The notes beneath the pieces were generated by a model. The model saw only the letters and a list, made by a program, of their open reading frames with translations. It made no database searches and was not told the DNA's origin. From the NCBI GenBank assembly GCA_002422785.1, contig DITK01000008.1, positions 1 through 17,764 of the forward strand: a DNA stretch of 17,764 bases, written 5' to 3'. The number at the start of each line of letters is the position of its first letter. Within the stretch, counting starts at the first letter, position 1. This stretch comes from Francisellaceae bacterium UBA6186 (GTDB lineage Bacteria; Pseudomonadota; Gammaproteobacteria; UBA6186; Azoamicaceae). Positions 6,655 through 14,579 of the stretch are shown in pieces. Both the position numbers and the translations under genes were made by a program.

Positions 6655-8024
6655 ATTATAAATATTTAGAACAGTTAACTGACGCAATCAAAAAAGTTTT
6701 AAGATTTACCAAACAAAATAACGTCAAATGTGAAGTCTCTGGCAATATTAATTTAGGGTTATCAGTAAATGTCAGAATGCAAAACATAGATACTTTAGAA
6801 TTTAATAATAATAAGAAAATGTATATCACAGTATACTTAGATCAAAGTCAGGGAACAGTTAGTACCACAGCATTAGACGAACAATCATTGCAAAACGCCG
6901 TAGCAAAAGCGATATCTATTGCTAAATTAACAGATCCCGATCCTTATTCAGGTCTTCCTGATGCATCTTTAATGGCGAAAAATATTATAGACTTAGATTT
7001 ATATCACCCAGCAAATCTAAATCCCAACGATGCAATTAATACTGCTAAACTCTGTGAAAGTATTGCGCTTAACGAACACTCAGCTATAAAAAATTCTGAT
7101 GGAGCAATGTTTTCCTATAACTCTAGCTTTATAGCTATAGGTAATAGCCATGATTTTATTGCAGCATATCCTACAACTAGTTATAGCTTATCTTGTACCG
7201 CTATTGCTGAAGAATTTGGCCAAATGCAACGTGATGGTGATTTTACTGTGGCAAGAAATTTGCAAAATTTAATCAAACCAGAAATTATTGGCAAAAAAGC
7301 TGCCTTATATACCAGACAGAGACTTGGTGCTAAAAAAATCAATACCTGCAAAACTCGTGTATTATTTACCCCACCAACAGCATCTAGTTTGATAGGTTAT
7401 TTAATTGCTGCAATTAACGGCAACAATATTGCAAATAAATCTTCGTTTTTATTGGATAAATTAAACAATAGTATCTTGCCAGAATTTATAAACATAATAG
7501 ATGATCCTTTCGTCAAACAAGGTCTAAGAAGTGCAGCTTTTGATCATGATGGACTAGCCACCAAAAAACAATCTATAGTCACCAATGGAGTATTAACTAC
7601 TTATTTATTAGATTATTATTTTGCAAAAAAATTACAATTAAAACCAACTGGCCATGCCGGTGGAATACATAATTTATTTATCACTGATAATAATATTGAT
7701 ATTGATTATAGCTGTATAAATCATAGCACTGCTGATAGATTAGAAAATTGTGCTGATTTAATAAAAAAAATGCAAACTGGATTAATAGTTACCGAAACAA
7801 TTGGCCATGGCGTTAATTTAGTCACTGGCGATTACTCTAAAGGAGCATTTGGTTTTTGGGTGGAAAATGGTAAAATTATGCATCCAGTAGAAGAAATTAC
7901 CATTGCCGGCAATCTGAATTCCATGTTTAAAAATATTCTAGCAATAGGGAAGGATTTTGATTATCAAAGCAATATTATTACCGGATCTATTTTGATAGAT
8001 AATATAACCATTGCTGGAATATAA
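6648..8024 (+). CDS. pmbA: PmbA/TldE, non-catalytic partner of TldD
   Basis: The 458-residue product (E. coli PmbA has 450) belongs to the PmbA/TldE branch: it has the same fold as TldD but no HExxxH zinc motif. Family blocks seen include NSHDF, LKPTGHAGGIHNL, TETIGHGVNLVTGDYSKGAFGFW (in two overlapping parts) and the C-terminal EITIAGNL. TldE binds its catalytic partner TldD in a cytosolic heterodimer acting on small or unfolded peptides. The ATG at 6648 lies inside the last codons of tldD, with a GGTGGA stretch upstream as a possible ribosome site, so translation is probably coupled. The gene ends 18 nt from the convergent end of ffh with no hairpin terminator, so the two transcripts may overlap at their 3' ends. 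Confidence 0.96.
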   Translation: MLNYKYLEQLTDAIKKVLRFTKQNNVKCEVSGNINLGLSVNVRMQNIDTLEFNNNKKMYITVYLDQSQGTVSTTALDEQSLQNAVAKAISIAKLTDPDPYSGLPDASLMAKNIIDLDLYHPANLNPNDAINTAKLCESIALNEHSAIKNSDGAMFSYNSSFIAIGNSHDFIAAYPTTSYSLSCTAIAEEFGQMQRDGDFTVARNLQNLIKPEIIGKKAALYTRQRLGAKKINTCKTRVLFTPPTASSLIGYLIAAINGNNIANKSSFLLDKLNNSILPEFINIIDDPFVKQGLRSAAFDHDGLATKKQSIVTNGVLTTYLLDYYFAKKLQLKPTGHAGGIHNLFITDNNIDIDYSCINHSTADRLENCADLIKKMQTGLIVTETIGHGVNLVTGDYSKGAFGFWVENGKIMHPVEEITIAGNLNSMFKNILAIGKDFDYQSNIITGSILIDNITIAGI

Positions 8025-8042
8025 ACAAATCAATTAACAAAA

Positions 8043-9404
8043 CTATACTCCCATAAAACCGGGCGGCAACTTATCTTTCATAAATTGCATCATTTTCAGC
8101 ATATTTGCACTACTGGATAACTTTTTAGTCATTTTTTCCATTTGCTGATAATGTTTAATTAATTTATTTAAATCTTGAGTATGAGTGCCAGATCCTTTGC
8201 AAATCCTATTTTTTCTAGAACTTACATTAAGCAATGCTGGATGAATTTTTTCTTTATTGGTCATAGAATTAATTATGGCAATCATGGTATTAATTTGTTC
8301 ATCACTAATTTTAGATTTAATGGCATCGGACATTGCCCCTAATCCAGGCATTTTGTCTATTAAACTTGAAATACCTCCCATGTTTTTCATTTGCAGTAAT
8401 TGATCACGCAAAATTATAAAATTAAATTGTCCTTGAATAACTTTTTTAGCAATTTTTTCAGCTGCAACTTTGTCTACCTTTGCTTCAATTTGTTCAATCA
8501 AAGATAACATATCGCCCATTCCCAAAATACGAGATGCTATCCTATCTGCATGAAATACCTCTATGGCATCTAATTTTTCCCCTGATGTATAAAATTTTAT
8601 CGGTTTACCAGTAATATGCCGCACAGATAAGGCAGCCCCGCCCCTAGTATCTCCATCTAATTTAGTTAATATAACCCCCGTAAGAGGTAATTTATCATTA
8701 AATTGTTTAGCCGTATTAGCGGCATCTTGCCCCGTCATACCATCGACTACAAACAATGTTTCTATCGGATTAAGCATATCGTACAATAGCTGCGCTTCTT
8801 GCATCATATCTTGATCTATATGTAATCTGCCGGCAGTATCTATAATCAATACATCTTTAAATTGCCGTTTGGCGGCATCTAAAGCCCCCAACGCAATTGT
8901 TTGGACAGTATCTAGCATCGAAGACTGGAAAAAACTTGCCCCAACCTGATTAGCTACTTGTTCTAACTGTAAAATGGCAGCAGGACGATATATATCGCAA
9001 CTTGCAAGCATCACACTTTTTTGATGTTTTTCTTGAATATATTTAGCAAGCTTCGCACACGTTGTGGTTTTACCGCCACCTTGCAACCCAACCACTAAAA
9101 TCACCGCAGGTTTATTAGTTTTCAAATTAATATCAACTTGGATACCCATCAAATTAATCAATTCTTGCTTAACTAATTTGATTAAGAATTGTTCCGCAGT
9201 TAAATGCTGGTCAATCAATTTGTTTAACGCATTAACTTTAATAGCCGCAATAAAATGATTAATAACCTCTAATGCCACATCTGCTTCTAATAAAGATTTT
9301 TTAACTTGTTGTAACACGTCGTTTAAATCTGGTTCCGATATTTTATTTTTACCGATTAACTTGCCCCAAGATTTTTTAAAATTTTCTGATAAATTTTCAA
9401 ACAT
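8043..9404 (-). CDS. ffh: Signal recognition particle protein Ffh (SRP54)
   Basis: The 453-residue product matches bacterial Ffh length. The N domain (about 1-95) is followed by the G domain with GLQGGGKTT (106-114), DTAGR (189-193) and TKLDGD (247-252), then a methionine-rich M domain (about 325-453) containing SRKNRICKGSGTHTQD, the RNA-contacting helix region, and ending LPPGFMGV. Ffh binds 4.5S RNA and the signal sequences of nascent inner-membrane proteins, and docks with FtsY. A clear AAGGA site lies 7 nt before the ATG. The gene lies 13 nt downstream of dam in the same direction, an unusual operon partner; in many proteobacteria ffh stands near rpsP-rimM-trmD-rplS. All catalytic motifs are intact. 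Confidence 0.98.
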   Translation of the reverse strand: MFENLSENFKKSWGKLIGKNKISEPDLNDVLQQVKKSLLEADVALEVINHFIAAIKVNALNKLIDQHLTAEQFLIKLVKQELINLMGIQVDINLKTNKPAVILVVGLQGGGKTTTCAKLAKYIQEKHQKSVMLASCDIYRPAAILQLEQVANQVGASFFQSSMLDTVQTIALGALDAAKRQFKDVLIIDTAGRLHIDQDMMQEAQLLYDMLNPIETLFVVDGMTGQDAANTAKQFNDKLPLTGVILTKLDGDTRGGAALSVRHITGKPIKFYTSGEKLDAIEVFHADRIASRILGMGDMLSLIEQIEAKVDKVAAEKIAKKVIQGQFNFIILRDQLLQMKNMGGISSLIDKMPGLGAMSDAIKSKISDEQINTMIAIINSMTNKEKIHPALLNVSSRKNRICKGSGTHTQDLNKLIKHYQQMEKMTKKLSSSANMLKMMQFMKDKLPPGFMGV

Positions 9405-9411
9405 ATTATTA

Positions 9412-9416
9412 TCCTT
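9412..9416 (-). promoter_or_regulatory. AAGGA ribosome binding site of ffh
   Basis: AAGGA on the minus strand lies 7 nt before the ffh ATG, within the 13-nt gap after the dam stop codon. It indicates independent initiation on a shared dam-ffh message. Confidence 0.6.
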
Positions 9417-9417
9417 A

Positions 9418-10257
9418 TTAAGAATATAACGCTAATAGCTCTGTTACATAATTTCTATTTTCAGCTTTACAACTTATCATTCTTTTAGCCGGAAAAGTAG
9501 TAAATTCTGTAGCTTTAGTATAAATTTTTTTGGTTAACAAAGTGAAATGATTGGAGATCAAAACTGGAACCCCCTTTTTAGCAAGTTTAACAGCCATATC
9601 AGCTAAAATTTGTTGATTATTTGGATCAAAACCATTAGCTTGGTAACTAATAAAATTTGCAGTGTTACTAAGTGGCACATACGGCGGGTCACAATATACC
9701 ACTGAATTTGGCTCCTTGATTTTTATTAATGCATCTTTAAAATCCCTCAAAAAAAATTTAGCTTTTTTAGCTTTTAAAAAAAATAATTTCATAGACTGTG
9801 CAGGGAACATCATATGCGCATGCCTACCAAATGGTACATTAAATTTATTATTTTTATTGAATCTACAAAGACCATTATATCCGTGTCTATTTAAATACAA
9901 AAATAATGCCGCCCTTGTGGCCGGATCATTATTATTATTATTATTAAATTGATCACGTATTTTATAATATTGAATAGCAGTATTATTTTTTACAATAAAA
10001 AATTGGCTGCAAAAACTTATAAACTCATCACCATATTGTTGCAATATTTTATATAAATTGATTATATCTGGATTTGCATCACTTAAAATATACCGTTCAT
10101 AATTAGTATTTAAAAACACAGCCCCAGAACCTACAAATGGTTCAATTAATACTTTACCAACGGGCAATTTTGCTAATATAAATTTAAGCAACCTATATTT
10201 GCTGCCAGGCCACTTGACAAACGGTCTAATTTTATTGTTATTTTGCAGTTTATTCAT
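9418..10257 (-). CDS. dam: Dam DNA adenine methyltransferase (GATC)
   Basis: The 279-residue product is a class-alpha N6-adenine methyltransferase of the true Dam type (E. coli Dam has 278 residues). It shows FVKWPGSKYRLL near the N-terminus, AdoMet motif I FVGSGAVFLNT (41-51), the Dam-specific YNGLCRFNKNNKFNVPFGR region (128-145, DNA contact), catalytic DPPY (190-193) and PVLISNH (231-237). The C-terminal VTELLALYS matches the Dam end. It methylates the A of GATC, which in gammaproteobacteria directs mismatch repair strand choice, replication initiation timing and some promoters. No restriction enzyme is adjacent, consistent with an orphan housekeeping methylase. Residues 105-110 are a run of six Asn encoded by a perfect AAT repeat. 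It is first in a two-gene unit with ffh; the divergent tolC pair starts 85 nt away. Confidence 0.95.
   Translation of the reverse strand: MNKLQNNNKIRPFVKWPGSKYRLLKFILAKLPVGKVLIEPFVGSGAVFLNTNYERYILSDANPDIINLYKILQQYGDEFISFCSQFFIVKNNTAIQYYKIRDQFNNNNNNDPATRAALFLYLNRHGYNGLCRFNKNNKFNVPFGRHAHMMFPAQSMKLFFLKAKKAKFFLRDFKDALIKIKEPNSVVYCDPPYVPLSNTANFISYQANGFDPNNQQILADMAVKLAKKGVPVLISNHFTLLTKKIYTKATEFTTFPAKRMISCKAENRNYVTELLALYS
9928..9945 (-). repeat. (AAT)6 trinucleotide repeat inside dam
   Basis: Six perfect AAT codons encode Asn105-Asn110. GATC sites flank the repeat on both sides, at 9924-9927 and 9951-9954. Copy-number change would alter loop length without shifting the frame. Confidence 0.9.
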
Positions 10258-10267
10258 GTTTTGTTAG

Positions 10268-10296
10268 TTTACATACCCGTTATTTCTGCTTATACT
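10268..10296 (+). promoter_or_regulatory. Sigma70-type promoter for the tolC pair
   Basis: TTTACA (10268-10273) and TATACT (10291-10296) are 17 nt apart, each one base from consensus. Predicted transcription start is near 10303, giving a leader of about 40 nt. No Shine-Dalgarno precedes the ATG at 10343. Confidence 0.55.
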
Positions 10297-10342
10297 TGTT
10301 ATTAATACACATAACATATAAATAATAACAAAAATATACATT

Positions 10343-11674
10343 ATGTTTAATTGTACAGAAATTAACAATAAAAGTATTTTCCTAATATTGGCGGCTATAT
10401 TACTGCATAAGTCGGCTATGGGGCTCAGCTTAATAGAAGTTGTGAATTATGCATTAGATACTCATCCATCAATTATAGCTAACGAAAAATCTGTGGATGC
10501 ATTCCAATACCGTTATCATCAAACTTTTGGTACATTTTTACCAGAAATAAATTTTTCTAGAGTTGAGAATCATGAAAGAACAGATAATACTCCAAGTAAC
10601 ATTACTAACAACTACCTTACTGCACATACCAACGATTTAAATTTCAAACAAAATTTATTTGCTGGATTTAAAGACTTTAATGCTAATCGTGCTGCCATGT
10701 GGCGTTATAATTCCACCAAAGAAAATGCTTTTTTTAATATTAATGCACAAATATTAGAAGTAATAACTTCTTATATCCAAGTACTACAACAAGAAAAATT
10801 ATTAAATCTTGCAGTAGAGAATGAAAAATTTTTCGAAAAAGCACTTAATAATTTAGCAAAATTATTTGCCAGTGGAGCTACAGATAAAGCGGATTATTTG
10901 TTAGTTAAAAATAATTTACAAAATGCCAAAGGTACCACCCTGCAGTCACAAAAAGATTATGATTCAGCTGTATCTAAATTTAAAAATTCTATAAATCTTA
11001 TACCCACAAATTTGTTACCATTACGTTCTATATCTAAGTATATTAATTCTGATCCCCAATCTATAATAGAATTAGCATTACAACAAAATCCTTCCATTAA
11101 AGAAACCCAAGCAAAACTTAAAACTCTAGAATATGAATTAAGAGGATCAACAAGTGCTTTTATGCCATCTTTAGATATGGAAATTTCTAAAAGCCAGTCT
11201 GCAAATATTAGTGGACTCAAAGGCAAAAGTGGTAACACCAAAGTTGGCATAACCGCAAATTTAAACTTGTTTAGAGGTGGGCAAGATTATTTAGAAATAC
11301 AAGCAAAAACCGCAGAAAAAATCGGGCTAGATTATCAACTTGAAGATATAACTAGAAACATTAAAGAAGAAATCCATGAAAATTGGCTAATCATTAAATA
11401 TAATATAGCCAAGAAAAGATCTATCGAAGAACAAATTATTTCGGCAGAACAATCGTTACAGTCATATTTGATTTTATTTGATTATAATCAATCATATTTA
11501 TTAAATGTATTAAATGCTAAAAAACTATTATTCGCAGCTCAAACAGATAATGTTCTTAATAACAGTAGCAAATTAATTTACGAACATCGCATGTTATTAT
11601 TAAACAATTCACTAATTCCCACTTTAGAAGAAGTATATTATGTTAAGAATAATAAATCATCTAAAGAAAAGTAA
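10343..11674 (+). CDS. TolC-family outer-membrane efflux/type I secretion protein, copy 1
   Basis: The 443-residue product has a signal peptide (about 1-27, hydrophobic stretch IFLILAAILL, likely cut after SAMG) and the internally repeated layout of TolC: two long alpha-helical hairpins, each preceded by a beta-barrel hairpin. The barrel segments are recognisable as GTFLPEINFSRVE...NFKQNLFAGF (63-109) and the later SAFMPSLDMEIS...NLNLFRGGQDY. TolC proteins form trimeric outer-membrane exit ducts for efflux pumps or type I secretion. No membrane-fusion protein or ABC/RND partner is adjacent, so the partner must be encoded elsewhere. It is about 85% identical over the mature part to the next gene, a recent tandem duplicate; its last 35 nt overlap that gene in another frame. 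Some 443 residues is slightly short against E. coli TolC (493), lacking the long C-terminal tail. Confidence 0.9.
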   Translation: MFNCTEINNKSIFLILAAILLHKSAMGLSLIEVVNYALDTHPSIIANEKSVDAFQYRYHQTFGTFLPEINFSRVENHERTDNTPSNITNNYLTAHTNDLNFKQNLFAGFKDFNANRAAMWRYNSTKENAFFNINAQILEVITSYIQVLQQEKLLNLAVENEKFFEKALNNLAKLFASGATDKADYLLVKNNLQNAKGTTLQSQKDYDSAVSKFKNSINLIPTNLLPLRSISKYINSDPQSIIELALQQNPSIKETQAKLKTLEYELRGSTSAFMPSLDMEISKSQSANISGLKGKSGNTKVGITANLNLFRGGQDYLEIQAKTAEKIGLDYQLEDITRNIKEEIHENWLIIKYNIAKKRSIEEQIISAEQSLQSYLILFDYNQSYLLNVLNAKKLLFAAQTDNVLNNSSKLIYEHRMLLLNNSLIPTLEEVYYVKNNKSSKEK

Positions 11675-12977
11675 ACTTATATTGGCAATATTAACCAATA
11701 TATTACTACATACCTCAGCTATGGGCTTAAATTTAATGGATGTTGTTAATTATGTACTAGATACTCATCCATCAATTATGGCTAACGAAAAATCTGTGGA
11801 TCTATTCCAATATCGTTATCATCAAACTTTTGGTACATTTTTACCGGAAATAAGTTTTGCTAGAATTGAAAATCGTGAAAGAACAGATAATGCCCCAAGT
11901 AATATTAACAAAAACCACCTTAATACACATGTCAATGATTTTAATTTAAAACAAAATTTATTTACTGGATTTAAAGACTTTAACACTAACCGTGCTGCAA
12001 TATGGCGTTATAATTCCACCAAGGAAAATGCTTTTTTTAATATTAATGCACAAATATTAGAAGTAATAACTTCTTATATCCAAGTACTACAACAAGAACA
12101 ATTATTAAAACTTGCACTAGACCATGAAAAATTTTTTGAAAAAGCGCTAAATAATCTAGCAAAATTATTCGCAAGTGGGGCCACAGATAAAGCGGATTAT
12201 TTGTTGGTTACCAATAATTTACAAAATGCCAAAGGTACAACTCTGCAGTCACAAAAAGATTATGATTCAGCTATATCTAAATTTAGAAATTCTATAAATC
12301 TTATCCCCGAAAATTTGTTACCATTACGTTCTGTATCTAAGTATATTAATTCTGATCCTCAATCTATAATAGAATTAGCATTACAACAAAATCATTCTAT
12401 TAAAGAAACCCAAGCAAAAATTAAAACTCTAGAATATGAATTAAGGGGATCGGTAAGTGCTTTTATGCCATCCCTAGATATGCAAATTTCTAAAAGCCAG
12501 TCTGCAAATATTACTGGGCTAAAAGGCAAAAGTGGCAATGAAAAAGTTGGCATAACAACAAATTTCAACTTATTTAGAGGTGGCCAAGATTATTTGGAAA
12601 TACAAGCAAAAACCGACGAAAAAATCTGTTTAGATTATCAACTTGAAGCTGCAACTAGAACCATTAAACAAGATATCCATGAAACTTGGCTAATCATAAA
12701 AAATACTATAGATAAGAAACGATCTATCGAAGAACAAATTGTGTCCGCAGAGCAATCATTACAATCATACCTAATTTTATTTGATTATAATCAAGCATAT
12801 TTATTAAATGTATTAAATGCTAAAAAACTATTATTTGCATCTCAAACAGATAATATTCTTAATAATAGCAACAAATTAATTTATGAACATCGCATGTTAT
12901 TGTTAAATAATTCATTAATTCCTACTTTAGAAGAAGTATATTCTTTCCAGAACAATAACTTTATTAACGAACAATAA
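11640..12977 (+). CDS. TolC-family outer-membrane efflux/type I secretion protein, copy 2
   Basis: The 445-residue product is a full-length paralogue of the preceding gene with the same domain order: signal peptide (about 1-29, cut after SAMG), first barrel hairpin (about 65-112), helical hairpin, second barrel hairpin and helical hairpin. Differences from copy 1 cluster at 72-103, which by alignment to TolC is the first extracellular loop; helical parts are nearly unchanged. The ATG at 11640 lies inside the copy 1 coding sequence, which continues in another frame to 11674. The only ribosome-site candidate is a GAAGAAG-like stretch within copy 1, so translation probably depends on ribosomes arriving from copy 1. 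A C (Cys330) replaces G of copy 1 in the KICLDYQLE segment. The gene ends 19 nt from the convergent SPFH gene, with no clear terminator. Homotrimers or mixed trimers with copy 1 are both possible. Confidence 0.88.
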   Translation: MLRIINHLKKSKLILAILTNILLHTSAMGLNLMDVVNYVLDTHPSIMANEKSVDLFQYRYHQTFGTFLPEISFARIENRERTDNAPSNINKNHLNTHVNDFNLKQNLFTGFKDFNTNRAAIWRYNSTKENAFFNINAQILEVITSYIQVLQQEQLLKLALDHEKFFEKALNNLAKLFASGATDKADYLLVTNNLQNAKGTTLQSQKDYDSAISKFRNSINLIPENLLPLRSVSKYINSDPQSIIELALQQNHSIKETQAKIKTLEYELRGSVSAFMPSLDMQISKSQSANITGLKGKSGNEKVGITTNFNLFRGGQDYLEIQAKTDEKICLDYQLEAATRTIKQDIHETWLIIKNTIDKKRSIEEQIVSAEQSLQSYLILFDYNQAYLLNVLNAKKLLFASQTDNILNNSNKLIYEHRMLLLNNSLIPTLEEVYSFQNNNFINEQ

Positions 12978-12996
12978 AATCTAGGACAAATATATA

Positions 12997-13908
12997 CTAC
13001 TTATTTTCACTGGCTTGATTAACTTGCCCACCAGTAATTACTGCATTTCTAATTTGCTGGTATAAATCTTGTAACGAAGATGGTGAATGAGGAATCAAAA
13101 TAGTACTCATTTTACCATGCATACCCATATCTTTAAGGGTATCAAAATATTGGACCATTAAAATTAGGCTCATAACATCTACAGTTTGTGACCCATGTAC
13201 TGCCTCTTGAAAATGACTGACAGATTCTTTTAGCCCGTCTATAATAGCTTTACGTTGCCCAGACACACCCTTACCTTGTAAGATTTTACTTTCAGCTTCG
13301 GCTTCTGCTTGTTTTACTTTTAAGATTTTTTCCGCTTCACCACGCTCCATAGCTGCAATTCTTAAACGTTGAGCTTCATTAATTTCATTCATCGCAGTTT
13401 TCACTTTGGCATCTGGATTTATATCTGTAACCAAGGCTTTAACAATATCATAACCAAATTCATTCATAACTTCTTTTAACTCTTCTTTAACAACATCTGC
13501 AATTTCATCTTTTTTAGAAAAAACATCATCTAATTTAATTTTAGGAATTCTCGCTCTAACTACATCAAATACAAATGCTTGAATTTGGCCTTCTGCATTA
13601 TCTAAAGTATAAAAAGCTTCATAGATTTTTTGTGGCAAGATCCTATATTGAACAGCAGTCATTATTTTCACAAACACATCGTCTAATGTTTTAGTTTCTA
13701 TTTCCACATCTAGTTGCATAATTCTTAAACTAACTTTACCACTAATTTGGTCTATAAATGGTATTTTAAAATTAAGCCCCGGAGAACATAACCGTTCAAA
13801 TTTACCAAATCTTTCAATAATATAAGTATTTTGTTGTTCTACAGTAAAAAATATACTAAAAATTAATGCTAGCACCACAGTAAAAAAAATTATTAATAAA
13901 AACATCAT
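12997..13908 (-). CDS. SPFH/Band 7 membrane protein of the HIR (hypersensitive-induced reaction) type
   Basis: The 303-residue product has an N-terminal membrane segment (about 2-22), an SPFH/Band 7 domain (about 24-180, with YIIERFGKFERLCSPGLNF and the conserved TLDNAEGQIQAFVFDVVRARIP), and a coiled-coil region rich in Ala/Glu (about 178-215). Its C-terminal part (about 215-290) carries QRKAIIDGLKESV, DVMSLILMVQYFDTLK and ILIPHSPSSLQDLYQQIR, which resemble the plant HIR subgroup more than E. coli QmcA or HflK/C as I recall them. SPFH proteins form large membrane-bound ring or cage assemblies that organise lipid domains and proteases. No nfeD partner is adjacent. It is the last gene of the ppiD-fabV-csiV unit, 14 nt after csiV, and has the canonical ribosome site AGGAG. 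Its substrate or client is unknown. Confidence 0.9.
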   Translation of the reverse strand: MMFLLIIFFTVVLALIFSIFFTVEQQNTYIIERFGKFERLCSPGLNFKIPFIDQISGKVSLRIMQLDVEIETKTLDDVFVKIMTAVQYRILPQKIYEAFYTLDNAEGQIQAFVFDVVRARIPKIKLDDVFSKKDEIADVVKEELKEVMNEFGYDIVKALVTDINPDAKVKTAMNEINEAQRLRIAAMERGEAEKILKVKQAEAEAESKILQGKGVSGQRKAIIDGLKESVSHFQEAVHGSQTVDVMSLILMVQYFDTLKDMGMHGKMSTILIPHSPSSLQDLYQQIRNAVITGGQVNQASENK

Positions 13909-13915
13909 ACAAACA

Positions 13916-13920
13916 CTCCT
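13916..13920 (-). promoter_or_regulatory. AGGAG ribosome binding site of the SPFH gene
   Basis: AGGAG on the minus strand lies 7 nt before the ATG at 13908 (a second ATG follows directly at 13905). It supports the upstream start and strong independent translation. Confidence 0.65.
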
Positions 13921-13922
13921 AT

Positions 13923-14579
13923 TTAATTATCTTTGATCTCGAACATAGTAATTAATGCACCAAACATGGGGTGATCAAAATAATATGTTTCTTTGGGTTT
14001 TATTTTGGCAGATTTAGTTAAACGAAATTTAGAAAATATTCCATCGAATGCTAAATTAAATGTGTTTCTAACTGGAGTAATAGTTAACGTACCAATAAAA
14101 TTTTCCGATCCATTGGATTCATTCGCTGAATTTTCTGAAAATTCAGGATCTGATTTAATTAAAAATTTTTTATTTTTTTGTGATGGCAATAAATCATATA
14201 CAGTAGCTGCATATAAAATTATTTTATAATTAGATTTTTTTTTTAATTTGTTATAGTCATTTAATAACCATTTAACTTGAGTATTATTGCTATTAAAATC
14301 AACGCTATTATGTTTGTTAATTTTTCCTGGATTGCAATTCTCTGCAAAAGACTCTTGCTCTGGAGATGAAGCATTATGTAAATGACGAAAAACAATTATC
14401 TCTATTTGATATTTAGGGTATTTATAATAACCAATTCCCTCGGTATTGTTAACTCCAGCCACCACATTAGGACCTTCAGTAAACATCAAATTTGAGCTGC
14501 TTTCTGCAGCTATGGCTATATTAACAATTAAACCAACAACTAAAAAAATTAGTGGTTTTATATAATCTAGATTAAGCAT
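13923..14579 (-). CDS. csiV: CsiV-family periplasmic protein
   Basis: From the ATG at 14579 the product has 218 residues. It starts with a signal peptide (hydrophobic 10-24, likely cut after AIAA near residue 25). Two family hallmarks flank a low-complexity Asn/Ser/Lys-rich middle: YQIEIIVFRH (57-66) and, at the end, YYFDHPMFGALI (199-210). This layout matches the gammaproteobacterial CsiV family, first described in Vibrio as a periplasmic protein bound to peptidoglycan synthesis regulation through LpoA and PBP1A. The match rests on these two motifs, so the symbol is offered with caution. The gene overlaps the fabV stop by 8 nt, implying coupled translation; there is no clear Shine-Dalgarno. 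A TTG at 14585 would add two residues only. A run of ten A on the coding strand (14235-14244) makes it prone to slippage. Confidence 0.72.
   Translation of the reverse strand: MLNLDYIKPLIFLVVGLIVNIAIAAESSSNLMFTEGPNVVAGVNNTEGIGYYKYPKYQIEIIVFRHLHNASSPEQESFAENCNPGKINKHNSVDFNSNNTQVKWLLNDYNKLKKKSNYKIILYAATVYDLLPSQKNKKFLIKSDPEFSENSANESNGSENFIGTLTITPVRNTFNLAFDGIFSKFRLTKSAKIKPKETYYFDHPMFGALITMFEIKDN
14235..14244 (-). repeat. A10 homopolymer in csiV
   Basis: Ten consecutive A on the coding strand encode three Lys (with part of the preceding Leu codon) in mid-gene. It is the longest single-base run I noticed in the window and a possible slippage or indel site. Confidence 0.9.

Larger units (their letters stand above)
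10343..12977 (+). repeat. Tandem gene duplication of a tolC homologue
   Basis: Two direct copies of about 1.3 kb lie head to tail. By my residue alignment about 64 of some 418 mature positions differ. Blocks of near-identical DNA, for example around 10719-10790 against 12019-12090, suggest recent duplication or continuing gene conversion. Confidence 0.9.

Noticed and set aside
8025..8042. Terminator between convergent pmbA and ffh
   Set aside because: The 18-nt gap has no inverted repeat; the same is true of 12978-12996 between tolC copy 2 and the SPFH gene.
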